From: Streptomyces sp. RerS4
GTDB taxonomy: Bacteria; Actinomycetota; Actinomycetes; Streptomycetales; Streptomycetaceae
NCBI RefSeq assembly: GCF_023515955.1
Contig: NZ_CP097322.1
Location: 1,364,001-1,428,000, forward strand
Length of the DNA stretch: 64,000 nt
Direction: 5' to 3'
Position numbers and translations under genes: made by a program. Under the pieces are notes generated by a model. The model was given only the letters and a program-made list of their open reading frames with translations, was not told the DNA's origin and searched no databases. The stretch's first letter is position 1; the number at the start of each line of letters is the position of its first letter. Below, in pieces: positions 34,103 to 42,434 of this stretch.

Positions 34103-35607
34103 CGGCCGGCGCCTTCCAGCTGGGCCGGCTGCGCGGCCTGCGCGGACTCCACGGACTGCGCGGACTGCGCCGCCGGGCCGGCGGCCTGTCGGCCGGGTCC
34201 GGTGCGCACGGCGCCACCGGCGTCGAGCCGGACGGTGGCGCGCCGCTCCCGCGAGCCGGACACGGGGCCGCCCGCGGGGCCGCCCGTGACCGGGACGGTC
34301 GCGAGCCGGACCAGTCGGACGCGTTCGGCCCGGTTGCGGCCGACCTGGCGTACGGACAGCCTCCAGCCGGGCAGCTCGGCCCGGTCCCCGGGCGCGGGGA
34401 TGCGGCCCAGCAGGTCGGCGACGAGGCCCGCGACGGTCTCGTAGGGACCCTCGGGCACCTCCAGGCCTATGCGGCGCAGGGTGTGCACGCGGCAGCTGCC
34501 GTCGGCCTCCCAGGAGGGGCGGCCGTCCTCGGCGGGTACGGCGGCGAGTTCGGGGCTGTCGTCCTCGGCGAGGTCGTGCTCGTCGCGGACCTCTCCGACG
34601 AGTTCCTCCACGATGTCCTCCAGGGTGACCACGCCTGCGGTGCCGCCGTACTCGTCGACCACCACCGCCATGGGCTGTTCGCTGCGCAACCGTTCCAGCA
34701 GCGGCTGGACCGGCAGGCTGCCGGGCACCAGCAGGGGGGCGACACAGATCCGGGCGACGGTGGTGCGGGCGCGCTCGGGCTCGGGCACGGCGAGGGCGTC
34801 CTTGAGGTGGACGACGCCGGTGATCTCGTCGATGCGCTCGCGGTAGACGGGGAAGCGGGACAGCCCGGTGGCGCGGGTCAGGTTCAGCACGTCGGCCGCG
34901 GTGGCGGTGTGCTGGAGGGCGCTGACCTTCACCCGGGGGGTCATGACGTGCTGGGCGGTGAGTTCGCCGAGCGAGAGGGTCCGTACGAAGAGGTCGGCGG
35001 TGTCCTGTTCGAGGGCGCCGGCCCGGGCCGAATGGCGGACCAGGGAGACCAGCTCGCCGGGGGTGCGGGCGGAGGCCATCTCCTCGGTGGGCTCGACGCC
35101 CAGCGCCCGTACGAGACGGTTCGCGACGGCGTTGAGGCCGGCGATGACGGGCCGGAAGGCCCGCGAGAAGGCGGCCTGCGGGCCGGCGACGAAGCGGGCC
35201 ACCTGGAGCGGCCGGGAGACCGCCCAGTTCTTCGGGACGAGCTCGCCGACGACCATCTGGACGGCGGAGGCGAGCAGCATGCCTATGACCACGGCGACAC
35301 CGGGGACGGCGCCCCGGGGCAGACCGGTCGCGGCCAGCGGCCCGGACAGCAGTACGGCGAGGGCCGGCTCGGCCAGCATGCCGACGACGAGGGAGGTGAT
35401 GGTGATGCCGAGCTGCGTTCCGGACAGCTGGAACGACAGCTCGCGCAGGGCCTTGACGACCGTACGGGCGCGGCGGTCGCCTTCGGCGGCCGCTCGTTCG
35501 GCCTCGGGTCTCTCCACCGTGACGAGGCCGAATTCGGCTGCCACGAAGAAGCCGTTGGCCAGGATCAGGGCGAAGGCCGCCAGGAGCAGGAGTAGCGGGA
35601 TGGTCAT
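34099..35607 (-). CDS. CNNM/CorC-type hemolysin-family membrane protein (first of tandem pair)
   Basis: A 502-residue protein with the CNNM domain (ANGFFVAAEFGLVTVERPE, GELVPKNWAV), a CBS pair (about residues 215-335; VVDEYGGTAGVVTLEDIVEELVGE across two adjoining parts) and a CorC_HlyC domain (about 355-445). The last 60 residues are a Gln/Ala/Ser-rich disordered tail. It overlaps the next paralogue by four bases. The 200-base region upstream (35608-35807) has no gene, and I could not recognise a magnesium riboswitch in it. Confidence 0.9.
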   Translation of the reverse strand: MTIPLLLLLAAFALILANGFFVAAEFGLVTVERPEAERAAAEGDRRARTVVKALRELSFQLSGTQLGITITSLVVGMLAEPALAVLLSGPLAATGLPRGAVPGVAVVIGMLLASAVQMVVGELVPKNWAVSRPLQVARFVAGPQAAFSRAFRPVIAGLNAVANRLVRALGVEPTEEMASARTPGELVSLVRHSARAGALEQDTADLFVRTLSLGELTAQHVMTPRVKVSALQHTATAADVLNLTRATGLSRFPVYRERIDEITGVVHLKDALAVPEPERARTTVARICVAPLLVPGSLPVQPLLERLRSEQPMAVVVDEYGGTAGVVTLEDIVEELVGEVRDEHDLAEDDSPELAAVPAEDGRPSWEADGSCRVHTLRRIGLEVPEGPYETVAGLVADLLGRIPAPGDRAELPGWRLSVRQVGRNRAERVRLVRLATVPVTGGPAGGPVSGSRERRATVRLDAGGAVRTGPGRQAAGPAAQSAQSVESAQAAQPAQLEGAGR

Positions 35608-35807
35608 GCCGCCGCCTCCGGGCGGAGGGCGGCGCGGGTACTACCGGACGATCCGTCCATTGCTGGAGGGAGTCACTCCTCTGGTCGCAGGTGCCCACGG
35701 GCCACGGGATTCCGGGGCGTGTGGAAGGGCGCGTCGTCGCGCCCCGCCACCAGGGTAGTCATTGAGATCGCGGCCGCAATGGGACGCAGCCACGAGGTCA
35801 CTCGCGC

Positions 35808-36272
35808 TCAGCTGTCGTGTCGGCCGGTTCCGCGGGTCTCGGCGAGGGCGCGCAGGGCGCGGGCGTCACCGATCGCCTGAGCCTTGGCGATGCCGGGCTG
35901 GATGCCGAGTGCGGGCAGGCTGGTGCCGTCGCTGAGGTCGAGGAAGACCCACGGGTCGCCGGGGCGGAGGTTGACGCGCAGGATCTGCGCCCACTCCAGG
36001 CGGCGGGTGGTGGTGAGGTTGACCACGGTGACCCCCGCCTCGTCCGCGACCACCTTGGGGCGGCTGAGCAGGACGAGGACGGAGGTCAGCAGGACGGCGG
36101 TGAAGACGAAGCTGATCCGCTCGCCGGTGCTGAGCCGCTCCAGCATCAGGGCGACGGCCGTGATGGTGGCGAACATGGCGAGCCCGACGCTCAGCAGCAC
36201 GGCCCGGGTGCGGGTCGGCCGGAAGGTGACCGGCAGGGCGGGGGGCGCGGGCTGGGCGGCGGGCTGGCTCAT
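35808..36272 (-). CDS. PH domain-containing membrane protein
   Basis: A 154-residue protein with two membrane helices at about residues 24-68 separated by a short loop. A C-terminal bacterial PH-like domain follows (TTRRLEWAQILRVNLRPGDPWVFLDL, here in parts). Proteins of this type are widespread in actinobacteria and have no assigned function. It lies downstream of hisG on the same strand with a 76-base gap and may be read from the same transcript. Confidence 0.82.
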   Translation of the reverse strand: MSQPAAQPAPPALPVTFRPTRTRAVLLSVGLAMFATITAVALMLERLSTGERISFVFTAVLLTSVLVLLSRPKVVADEAGVTVVNLTTTRRLEWAQILRVNLRPGDPWVFLDLSDGTSLPALGIQPGIAKAQAIGDARALRALAETRGTGRHDS

Positions 36273-36348
36273 GGTGCTGGTGATGCCTTCTGGAGGGGGC
36301 CTACGGGTGGCGGCCTACGGGGGTACGGGTCGGGGGACGGCGTACCGG

Positions 36349-37197
36349 TCAGAGGCGGCAGGCGTGGATCGAGGTGGTGAGGATGGCGCGGGCGCCGAGC
36401 TCGTACAGGTCGTCCATGATCCGCTGGGCGTCCTTGGCGGGGACCATGGCGCGGACGGCGACCCAGCCCTCGTTGTGCAGCGGGGAGATGGTCGGCGACT
36501 CCAGGCCCGGGGTGAGGGCGACGGCGCGCTCCAGGTGCTCGGCGCGGCAGTCGTAGTCCATCATCACGTAGCTGCGGGCGACCAGGACGCCCTGGAGGCG
36601 GCGCAGGAACTGGCCGACCTTGGGGTCGTCGGTGTCGGCGCCGACCCGGCGGATGACGGTGGCCTCGGACTTGAGGATGGGCTCGCCGATGACCTCCAGC
36701 CCGGCGTTGCGCAGGCTGGTGCCGGTCTCGACCACGTCGGCGATGACCTGGGCCACGCCCAGCTCGATGGCGGTCTCGACGGCGCCGTCGAGGTGGACGA
36801 CGGAGGCGTCGACGCCGAGGTCGGCGAGGTGCTTGGCGACGATCCCCTCGTAGGAGGTCGCGATCGTCATCCCGCCGAAGTCCTCGGGGCCCTTCGCGGT
36901 GCCGGGCTTGGTGGCGTAGCGGAAGGTGGACCGGCCGAAGTTCAGCGGCAGGATCTCCTCGGCGTTGGCTCCGGAGTCCAGCAGCAGGTCACGGCCGGTG
37001 ATGCCGATGTCGAGCTTGCCCGAGGCGACGTAGATCGCGATGTCCTTCGGGCGGAGGTAGAAGAACTCGACCTCGTTGTCGGGGTCGACCGTGACGAGTT
37101 CCTTGGACTCCTTGCGCTGGCGGTACCCGGCCTCATGGAGCATCGCCGACGCCGGTCCGGAGAGTGAACCCTTGTTGGGGACGGCGATGCGCAGCAT
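36349..37197 (-). CDS. hisG: ATP phosphoribosyltransferase
   Basis: A 282-residue enzyme, the long form with a C-terminal regulatory domain (from about residue 210) that binds histidine. MLRIAVPNKGSLSGPA at the N-terminus and DVVETGTSLRNAGLEVI are typical PRPP-binding and core signatures. It catalyses the first committed step of histidine biosynthesis and is feedback-inhibited. It follows hisE by 63 bases, as in other actinomycetes where hisE-hisG are separated from the main his operon. Confidence 0.97.
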   Translation of the reverse strand: MLRIAVPNKGSLSGPASAMLHEAGYRQRKESKELVTVDPDNEVEFFYLRPKDIAIYVASGKLDIGITGRDLLLDSGANAEEILPLNFGRSTFRYATKPGTAKGPEDFGGMTIATSYEGIVAKHLADLGVDASVVHLDGAVETAIELGVAQVIADVVETGTSLRNAGLEVIGEPILKSEATVIRRVGADTDDPKVGQFLRRLQGVLVARSYVMMDYDCRAEHLERAVALTPGLESPTISPLHNEGWVAVRAMVPAKDAQRIMDDLYELGARAILTTSIHACRL

Positions 37198-37260
37198 GGG
37201 AGCTTCCTTCGGGGCGTGGGTGCGTGGGTGCGGAAGGGGGAGTGGGTATGCGTGCCGGGA

Positions 37261-37542
37261 TCAGAGGTGCGCGTAGACGTCGTCGAGGGAGATCCCGCGC
37301 GCCACCATCATCACCTGGATGTGGTAGAGCAGCTGGGAGATCTCCTCGGCGGCGGCTTCCTTGCCCTCGTACTCGGCGGCCATCCAGACCTCGGCGGCCT
37401 CCTCGACGACCTTCTTGCCGATGGCATGGACGCCCTTGTGGACGAGTTCGGCGGTACGGGAGGTGCTGGGGTCGCCGTTGGCGGCCTTGAGCTGGAGCTC
37501 GGTGAAGAGTTCTTCGAAGCTCTTGGAGGGTGTGTTCGCCAT
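37261..37542 (-). CDS. hisE: phosphoribosyl-ATP pyrophosphatase
   Basis: A 93-residue all-helical protein of the MazG-like fold with [18 protein letters not shown] and the [14 protein letters not shown] helix that provide the metal-binding acidic residues. It hydrolyses PR-ATP to PR-AMP, the second step of histidine synthesis, and is a stand-alone HisE not fused to HisI. It lies 35 bases downstream of ribH and 63 upstream of hisG on the same strand. Confidence 0.96.
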   Translation of the reverse strand: MANTPSKSFEELFTELQLKAANGDPSTSRTAELVHKGVHAIGKKVVEEAAEVWMAAEYEGKEAAAEEISQLLYHIQVMMVARGISLDDVYAHL

Positions 37543-37577
37543 GATGGTCCTCAGAATAGGGGGTCCCCCGCCGCCAC

Positions 37578-38063
37578 TCAGCGCCAGGGTTCGCTGACGG
37601 TCCGCAGGGTCATGGCGGTGGAGACGGCGGCGGTGACCGCTTCGTGCCCCTTGTCCTCGTTCGACCCTTCGAGCCCGGCGCGGTCCAGCGCCTGCTCGTC
37701 GTTGTCGCAGGTCAGTACGCCGAAGCCGACCGGGACTCCGGTGTCGATCGACACCTGCACCAGGCCTTGGGTGACGCCCTGGCAGACGTAGTCGAAGTGC
37801 GGGGTGCCGCCGCGGATGACCACTCCGAGGGCGACGATGGCATCGTAACCGCGACCGGCGAGTACCTTCGCCACCACCGGCAGCTCGAAGCTGCCGGGGA
37901 CGCGCAGGAGCGTGGGCTCGTCGATGCCCAGCTCGTGCAGGGCCCGCAGGGCGCCGTCGACGAGGCCGTCCATGACCTTCTCGTGCCACTGGGCCGCGAT
38001 CACGGCCACCCGGAGGTCGCCGCAGTTCTTCACGCTCAGTTCGGGTGCGCCCTTGCCGCTCAC
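37578..38063 (-). CDS. ribH: 6,7-dimethyl-8-ribityllumazine synthase
   Basis: A 161-residue lumazine synthase with [28 protein letters not shown] and [11 protein letters not shown], the full set of active-site segments including the catalytic His in PHFDYV. It condenses ribityl-aminouracil with dihydroxybutanone phosphate in riboflavin biosynthesis. It is the last rib gene before hisE, 72 bases after ribBA. Expression is expected to follow the upstream FMN riboswitch. Confidence 0.97.
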   Translation of the reverse strand: MSGKGAPELSVKNCGDLRVAVIAAQWHEKVMDGLVDGALRALHELGIDEPTLLRVPGSFELPVVAKVLAGRGYDAIVALGVVIRGGTPHFDYVCQGVTQGLVQVSIDTGVPVGFGVLTCDNDEQALDRAGLEGSNEDKGHEAVTAAVSTAMTLRTVSEPWR

Positions 38064-38135
38064 AGCTGTGCTCCTCGGTGCGTTACGTGGTTCTTGGGGT
38101 GGTTCGGTATCGGATGGTGCCGGCTGTGCCGGGTG

Positions 38136-39437
38136 TTACTGGTTGCCGCAGGCGGACGTGGGCACGGCCCCCTCCAGCCAGGGCAGCTCGTGGCCCATGC
38201 GGTCGCGCTTGGTGCGCAGGTAGCGCAGGTTGTGCTCGCCGGCCTCGACGGGCATGGGTTCCCGGCCGGTGACGGCGATGCCGTGGCGGACGAGGGCCGC
38301 GGTCTTGTCCGGGTTGTTGGTCAGCAGCCGGACGCTGTGGACCCCGAGGTCGGCGAGCATCCGCGCGCCGGCGCCGTAGTCGCGGGCGTCGGCGGGCAGG
38401 CCCAGTTCCAGGTTGGCGTCGAGGGTGTCGCGACCGCGTTCCTGGAGTTCGTAGGCGCGCAGCTTGGACAGCAGGCCGATGCCCCGGCCCTCGTGGCCGC
38501 GCAGGTAGACGACGACGCCGCGGCCCTCGTCCTGGATGCGTTCCATGGAGGCCTGGAGCTGGGGGCCGCAGTCACAGCGCTGGGACTGGAAGATGTCGCC
38601 GGTCAGGCATTCGGAGTGCATCCGGACCAGGACGTTCTCGCCGTCGCCGATCTCGCCGTGGACGAGGGCGACGTGCTCGACGCCGTCCGCGGTGGAGCGG
38701 AAGCCGTACGCCGTGAACTCGCCGTGGGCGGTCGGCAGGCTGACCTCGGCCTCACGGCGGACGGTCGGCTCGGCGGAGCGGCGGTAGGCGATCAGGTCCT
38801 CGATGGAGATGATCGTCAGGCCGTGCTTGCGGGCGAAGGGGATCAGTTCGGGCAGGCGCAGCATGACGCCGTCCTCGCCCGCGATCTCCACGATGGTGCC
38901 GGCCGGGCGCAGGCCGGCGAGGCGGGCGAGGTCGACGGCGGCCTCGGTGTGGCCGGCCCGGACCAGGACGCCGCCGGACTTGGCGCGCAGCGGGAAGATG
39001 TGGCCGGGGCGTACGAAGTCGGCGGGCTCGGAGGTGCCGTTCGCCAGCAGCCGCAGGGTGGTGGCGCGGTCGGCGGCGGAGATGCCGGTGGTGACGCCGT
39101 GGGCGGCGCTCGCGTCGACGGAGACGGTGAAGGCGGTCTGCATCGACTCGGTGTTCTCGCGCACCATCTGGGGCAGTTCGAGCCGGTCCAGCTCGGGGCC
39201 CTCCATGGGGGCGCAGATCAGGCCGCGGCACTCGCTCATCATGAACGCGATGATCTCGGGCGTGGCCTTCTCCGCGGCGATGACGAGGTCGCCCTCGTTC
39301 TCGCGGTCCTCGTCGTCGACGACGACGACGGGGCGGCCGGCGGCGATGTCGCGGATGGCCTGCTCGACGGGGTCGAGGAGGAAGGTCTCCCGGAGGCCGA
39401 GGTCGAGGACGTCGGGCACGGGCTTGAGGGTGTTCAC
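38136..39437 (-). CDS. ribBA: bifunctional DHBP synthase / GTP cyclohydrolase II
   Basis: GTG 39437 has AAGGAG upstream and overlaps the ribM stop (GTGA); the product has 433 residues. The N-terminal domain (to about 210) has [11 protein letters not shown] and the TGISAADRA region of DHBP synthase. The C-terminal domain has the zinc-binding ECLTGD...CDCG cysteines and RGHEGRGIG of GTP cyclohydrolase II, with NNPDK at the GTP site. It supplies both precursors of riboflavin. The final residues SACGNQ follow a slightly extended C-terminus. Confidence 0.96.
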   Translation of the reverse strand: MNTLKPVPDVLDLGLRETFLLDPVEQAIRDIAAGRPVVVVDDEDRENEGDLVIAAEKATPEIIAFMMSECRGLICAPMEGPELDRLELPQMVRENTESMQTAFTVSVDASAAHGVTTGISAADRATTLRLLANGTSEPADFVRPGHIFPLRAKSGGVLVRAGHTEAAVDLARLAGLRPAGTIVEIAGEDGVMLRLPELIPFARKHGLTIISIEDLIAYRRSAEPTVRREAEVSLPTAHGEFTAYGFRSTADGVEHVALVHGEIGDGENVLVRMHSECLTGDIFQSQRCDCGPQLQASMERIQDEGRGVVVYLRGHEGRGIGLLSKLRAYELQERGRDTLDANLELGLPADARDYGAGARMLADLGVHSVRLLTNNPDKTAALVRHGIAVTGREPMPVEAGEHNLRYLRTKRDRMGHELPWLEGAVPTSACGNQ

Positions 39438-40087
39438 GCCGTTGCTCCTTCGAGGGCCGGGGCGGGGGTGGTGCGCGAGCGCTGGTACCAGTCGTAGGCG
39501 CCCCACAGGACGAGGGCGAAGTAGACGACGTAGACGAGGCCGGAGAAGGCCAGGCCGCTCTGGAAGGCGAGGGGGACGCCGACGAGGTCGACGAGGAGCC
39601 AGGCGAACCAGAACTCGACGAGGCCGCGGGCCTGGGCCACCATCGCCACGATCGTGCCGACGAAGATGTAGGCGTCGGCCCAGGGGCTCCAGGAGAGCTG
39701 CGGGAAGAGGGTGAACAGCCCGCCGACGGCGAGGGTGCCACCGACCGCCGCGGCGAGGAGGACGCCGCGCTCCTTCCAGCCGGCCGTGCGGACGGCGATG
39801 CTGCCGTCCTGGGCCTTCTGTCGGCCGAGCTGCCAGGCCCGCCAGCCCCAGATGGCGACGGAGATGACGAGGAGCTGCTTGCCGACGCCGCCCGCGAGGT
39901 GGGCGGAGGCGTAGGCGGCGACGAGGATGAGGCCGGAGAGGAGCTGGGCGGGCCAGGTCCATATGGAGCGGCGCCAGCCGAGGGCGAGGGCGGCCAGGCC
40001 CATCAGGTTGCCGATCATGTCGGACCAGATGACCTTCTGCCCGAGGACCGTGAAGGCCTCGGCGTTCAGCCAGGTCAGGGCGCTCAC
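39434..40087 (-). CDS. ribM: PnuC-family riboflavin transporter
   Basis: A 217-residue membrane protein with seven or so helices and the PnuC-type features [18 protein letters not shown] and the C-terminal GAYDWYQR. PnuC proteins usually import nicotinamide riboside. When placed inside a rib operon under an FMN riboswitch they are the RibM (PnuX) flavin transporter described in Corynebacterium and Streptomyces davawensis. It overlaps ribE by ATGA and ribBA by GTGA. An NR-transport role is the less likely alternative. Confidence 0.85.
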   Translation of the reverse strand: MSALTWLNAEAFTVLGQKVIWSDMIGNLMGLAALALGWRRSIWTWPAQLLSGLILVAAYASAHLAGGVGKQLLVISVAIWGWRAWQLGRQKAQDGSIAVRTAGWKERGVLLAAAVGGTLAVGGLFTLFPQLSWSPWADAYIFVGTIVAMVAQARGLVEFWFAWLLVDLVGVPLAFQSGLAFSGLVYVVYFALVLWGAYDWYQRSRTTPAPALEGATA

Positions 40088-40707
40088 TGCGCGGCTCCTT
40101 CGGCGTGGAGGGGGTTGACGCCGGCGGCCAGCAGGCGTTCGACGTACTTGGCGAGGACGTCCACCTCCAGGTTGACCGGGTCACCGCTCGTCTTGAAGCC
40201 GAGCGTGGTCAGGGCGAGGGTGGTGGGGATCAGGCTCACGGAGAACCAGTCGGCGGCGGCCTCGACCACGGTGAGGCTGACCCCGTCCACAGTGATAGAG
40301 CCCTTTTCTACGACGTACCTTGCGAGGTTCTCCGGGAGGGCGATCCGGACGATCTCCCAGTGCTCGGAGGGGGTCCGCGAGAGGATCTCGCCGGTGCCGT
40401 CCACGTGTCCCTGGACCAGGTGGCCGCCGAGGCGCCCGCCGAGGGCCATGGGGCGTTCGAGGTTGACGCGGGAACCCTCGGTGAGGGCGCCGAGGCTGGA
40501 GCGGTCCAGGGTCTCCTGCATGACGTCGGCGGTGAACTCGCCGTCGGCGGTCTCCACGACGGTCAGGCAGACGCCGTTGACGGCGATCGAGTCGCCGTGC
40601 TTGGCGCCTTCGGTCACGACGGGGCCGCGCAGGCGGAAGCGGGAGGCTTCGGCGAGCTGCTCGACGGCGGTGACCTCGCCCAGCTCTTCGACGATTCCGG
40701 TGAACAC
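40084..40707 (-). CDS. ribE: riboflavin synthase, alpha chain
   Basis: A 207-residue enzyme made of two similar lumazine-binding beta-barrels: [12 protein letters not shown] at the start, [15 protein letters not shown] in repeat one and [16 protein letters not shown] in repeat two, followed by the trimerisation helix. It dismutates two lumazines to riboflavin. It starts with GTG 40707 immediately next to the ribD stop and overlaps ribM by ATGA. Confidence 0.96.
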   Translation of the reverse strand: MFTGIVEELGEVTAVEQLAEASRFRLRGPVVTEGAKHGDSIAVNGVCLTVVETADGEFTADVMQETLDRSSLGALTEGSRVNLERPMALGGRLGGHLVQGHVDGTGEILSRTPSEHWEIVRIALPENLARYVVEKGSITVDGVSLTVVEAAADWFSVSLIPTTLALTTLGFKTSGDPVNLEVDVLAKYVERLLAAGVNPLHAEGAAQ

Positions 40708-41847
40708 TCAGTGCTCCTTGAGGGCGGTGGGGGTGGCCGCGGCGGGTCCCGCGGTGATGTCGGGTACCGCGGTGACGCGGATGTCGGTGCCGATGGGCGT
40801 GCTGTCCGTGATCGTCAGGCGCAGCGCGTCGGTGATCGTGGTGATGCCGGCGTCGGCGAGGGCGGTGGGGCCGGCGCCGAGGAGGACGGGGGCGAGGTAG
40901 CCGACGACCCGGTCGACGGCGCCCGCGGCGACGAAGGCGCCGGCCAGGGTGGGGCCGCCTTCGAGGAGGACGGAGCGGACGCCGCGCCGGTGGAGTTCGG
41001 CGAGGAGGGCCTCGACGGAGAGCCCGCGCCCGTCGCGCGGGAGGCGGACGAGGTCGACTCCGGGCAGGTGGCGGGTGTCGGCGTCCTCGGCGACGGCGAT
41101 CAGGGTGGGCGCGGCGTCGTCGAGGACGCGGGCGCCGGGCTTGATCGTGGCGCGGGTGTCGAGGACGACGCGCAGCGGCTGCTCGGCGCCGGCCACGCCG
41201 CGTACGGCGAGGTGCGGGTCGTCGGCGCGCAGGGTGCCGGAGCCGACGACGACGGCGTCGGCCTCGGCGCGCAGCCGGTGGACGTCGGCGCGGGAGGCGG
41301 CGGAGCTGATCCACCGACTGGTGCCGTCGGCGGCGGCGATGCGACCGTCGAGGCTGGCGGCGTACTTCCACAGGACGTACGGGCGGCCCCGGCGTACGGA
41401 GGTCAGCCAGGCGATGTTGCCCTCTTCGGCCTCGTCGCGCAGGAGGCCGGCCTCGGTGTCGACGCCGGCGGCGCGCAGGGTGGCGGCGCCGCCACTGGCC
41501 TGCGGGTTCGGGTCGGGGACGGCGTAGACGACCCGGCGGACGCCGGCCTCGATGAGGGCCTGGGCGCAGGGGCCGGTGCGGCCGGTGTGGTTGCAGGGTT
41601 CGAGGGTGACGTAGGCGGTGGCGCCGCGGGCGGCTTCGCCGGCCTCGCGCAGGGCGTGGACCTCGGCGTGGGGTCCGCCGGCCCGCCGGTGCCAGCCTTC
41701 GCCGACGACGGTGCCGGCGGGGTCGGTGAGGACGCAGCCGACGACGGGGTTGGGGCTGGTGGAGCCGAGGCCGCGGGCGGCGAGCTCGACGGCCCGGCGC
41801 ATGGGGGCGCTCGGGTCGTGTGCTGTCTGCGCGGCGTGTGTCGCCAC
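40708..41847 (-). CDS. ribD: bifunctional diaminohydroxyphosphoribosylaminopyrimidine deaminase / reductase
   Basis: GTG 41847 is chosen because AGGAGGACCCG precedes it; the product has 379 residues. The deaminase domain has HAEVHALREAG and the zinc motif LEPCNHTGRTGPC. The reductase domain has KYAASLDGRIA and EGGPTLAGAF. It catalyses steps two and three of riboflavin synthesis and is the first gene after the FMN riboswitch. An ATG further upstream (41919) would extend it without a better ribosome-binding site. Confidence 0.94.
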   Translation of the reverse strand: MATHAAQTAHDPSAPMRRAVELAARGLGSTSPNPVVGCVLTDPAGTVVGEGWHRRAGGPHAEVHALREAGEAARGATAYVTLEPCNHTGRTGPCAQALIEAGVRRVVYAVPDPNPQASGGAATLRAAGVDTEAGLLRDEAEEGNIAWLTSVRRGRPYVLWKYAASLDGRIAAADGTSRWISSAASRADVHRLRAEADAVVVGSGTLRADDPHLAVRGVAGAEQPLRVVLDTRATIKPGARVLDDAAPTLIAVAEDADTRHLPGVDLVRLPRDGRGLSVEALLAELHRRGVRSVLLEGGPTLAGAFVAAGAVDRVVGYLAPVLLGAGPTALADAGITTITDALRLTITDSTPIGTDIRVTAVPDITAGPAAATPTALKEH

Positions 41848-42021
41848 CGGGTCCTCCTGCCTCATCGGGCACGGACTCCGGGGCCTGTCGGATACGACAG
41901 ATGAAGCGGGTGAGCACACGCGGGGACGCCGAGGCCGGAACCACGGTCCGTTCGAGACGTCTCCCCGGAGGGATGCGCCGATGGACCGCCGACGGCGGCG
42001 TACCGGTGACTGGCCCGCCGC

Positions 42022-42143
42022 GCACTGCCTCCCATCCGGACTTTAACCGTCGGTCCAGGAATTTCACCTGGTCAACCGGCCGCTGGCTGCGGACGGGTCG
42101 CGGACTATACCGCCGGTTCGGAATTACACCGACCCCGGAGTGC
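42022..42143 (-). promoter_or_regulatory. FMN riboswitch (RFN element) of the rib operon
   Basis: Read on the minus strand, GCACT at 42143-42139 pairs with AGTGC at 42026-42022 to close P1. The conserved blocks GGTGTAATTCCGAACCGGCGG, ATAGTCCGCGACC, GGTGAAATTCC and CCGACGGTTAAAGTCCGGATGG occur in the correct order (each given in part). This is the full RFN fold. The 174 bases to the ribD start contain a CCGCCG-A-CGGCGG hairpin (41986-41998) and a larger possible stem around 41917-41975, the likely expression platform. Confidence 0.93.
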
Positions 42144-42262
42144 GCTGCTACTGGTACTCAGGCCAGTGTGCCACGGCCGTTCGTCGGCCATGCGGGTGAA
42201 TCGCTGTGGCCTGGGTCACAGAAGAGTGATCCTTGAGCGCTCCTATCGCGCCGACCGCACCG

Positions 42263-42297
42263 TTGGTCCAGACCTATTGACGGGTTGGTCTAGTCCT
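42263..42297 (+). promoter_or_regulatory. DasR-type (dre) direct repeats in the chitinase promoter
   Basis: TTGGTCCAGACCT (42263-42275) and TTGGTCTAGTCCT (42285-42297) are spaced 22 bases start to start, about two helical turns. This matches the 12-bp direct repeats of Streptomyces chitinase promoters and the DasR operator consensus. TTGACG between them is a possible -35. Repression relieved by glucosamine 6-phosphate is expected. About 140 bases separate it from the start codon. Confidence 0.8.
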
Positions 42298-42434
42298 CTT
42301 AACGTTCCCTTCATCTTCCCGGGAGCCGGCCCTGCCGACGTGCGCACGTCAGGGGCCAATCAGCGTCACCTTTACGCGCGTTGCCGCACGTCGCCTGCTT
42401 TTTTCCTGCCATCCTCCCCTCCCCAGGAGGCACC

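Noticed and set aside
33029..35698. Single 889-codon frame that would fuse the two CNNM proteins
   Set aside because: Its N-terminal half is an out-of-frame, Arg-rich reading of the first paralogue; the true genes overlap by ATGA.
39434..40087. Nicotinamide riboside transporter
   Set aside because: Family-level PnuC similarity, but the rib operon and FMN riboswitch favour flavin transport.
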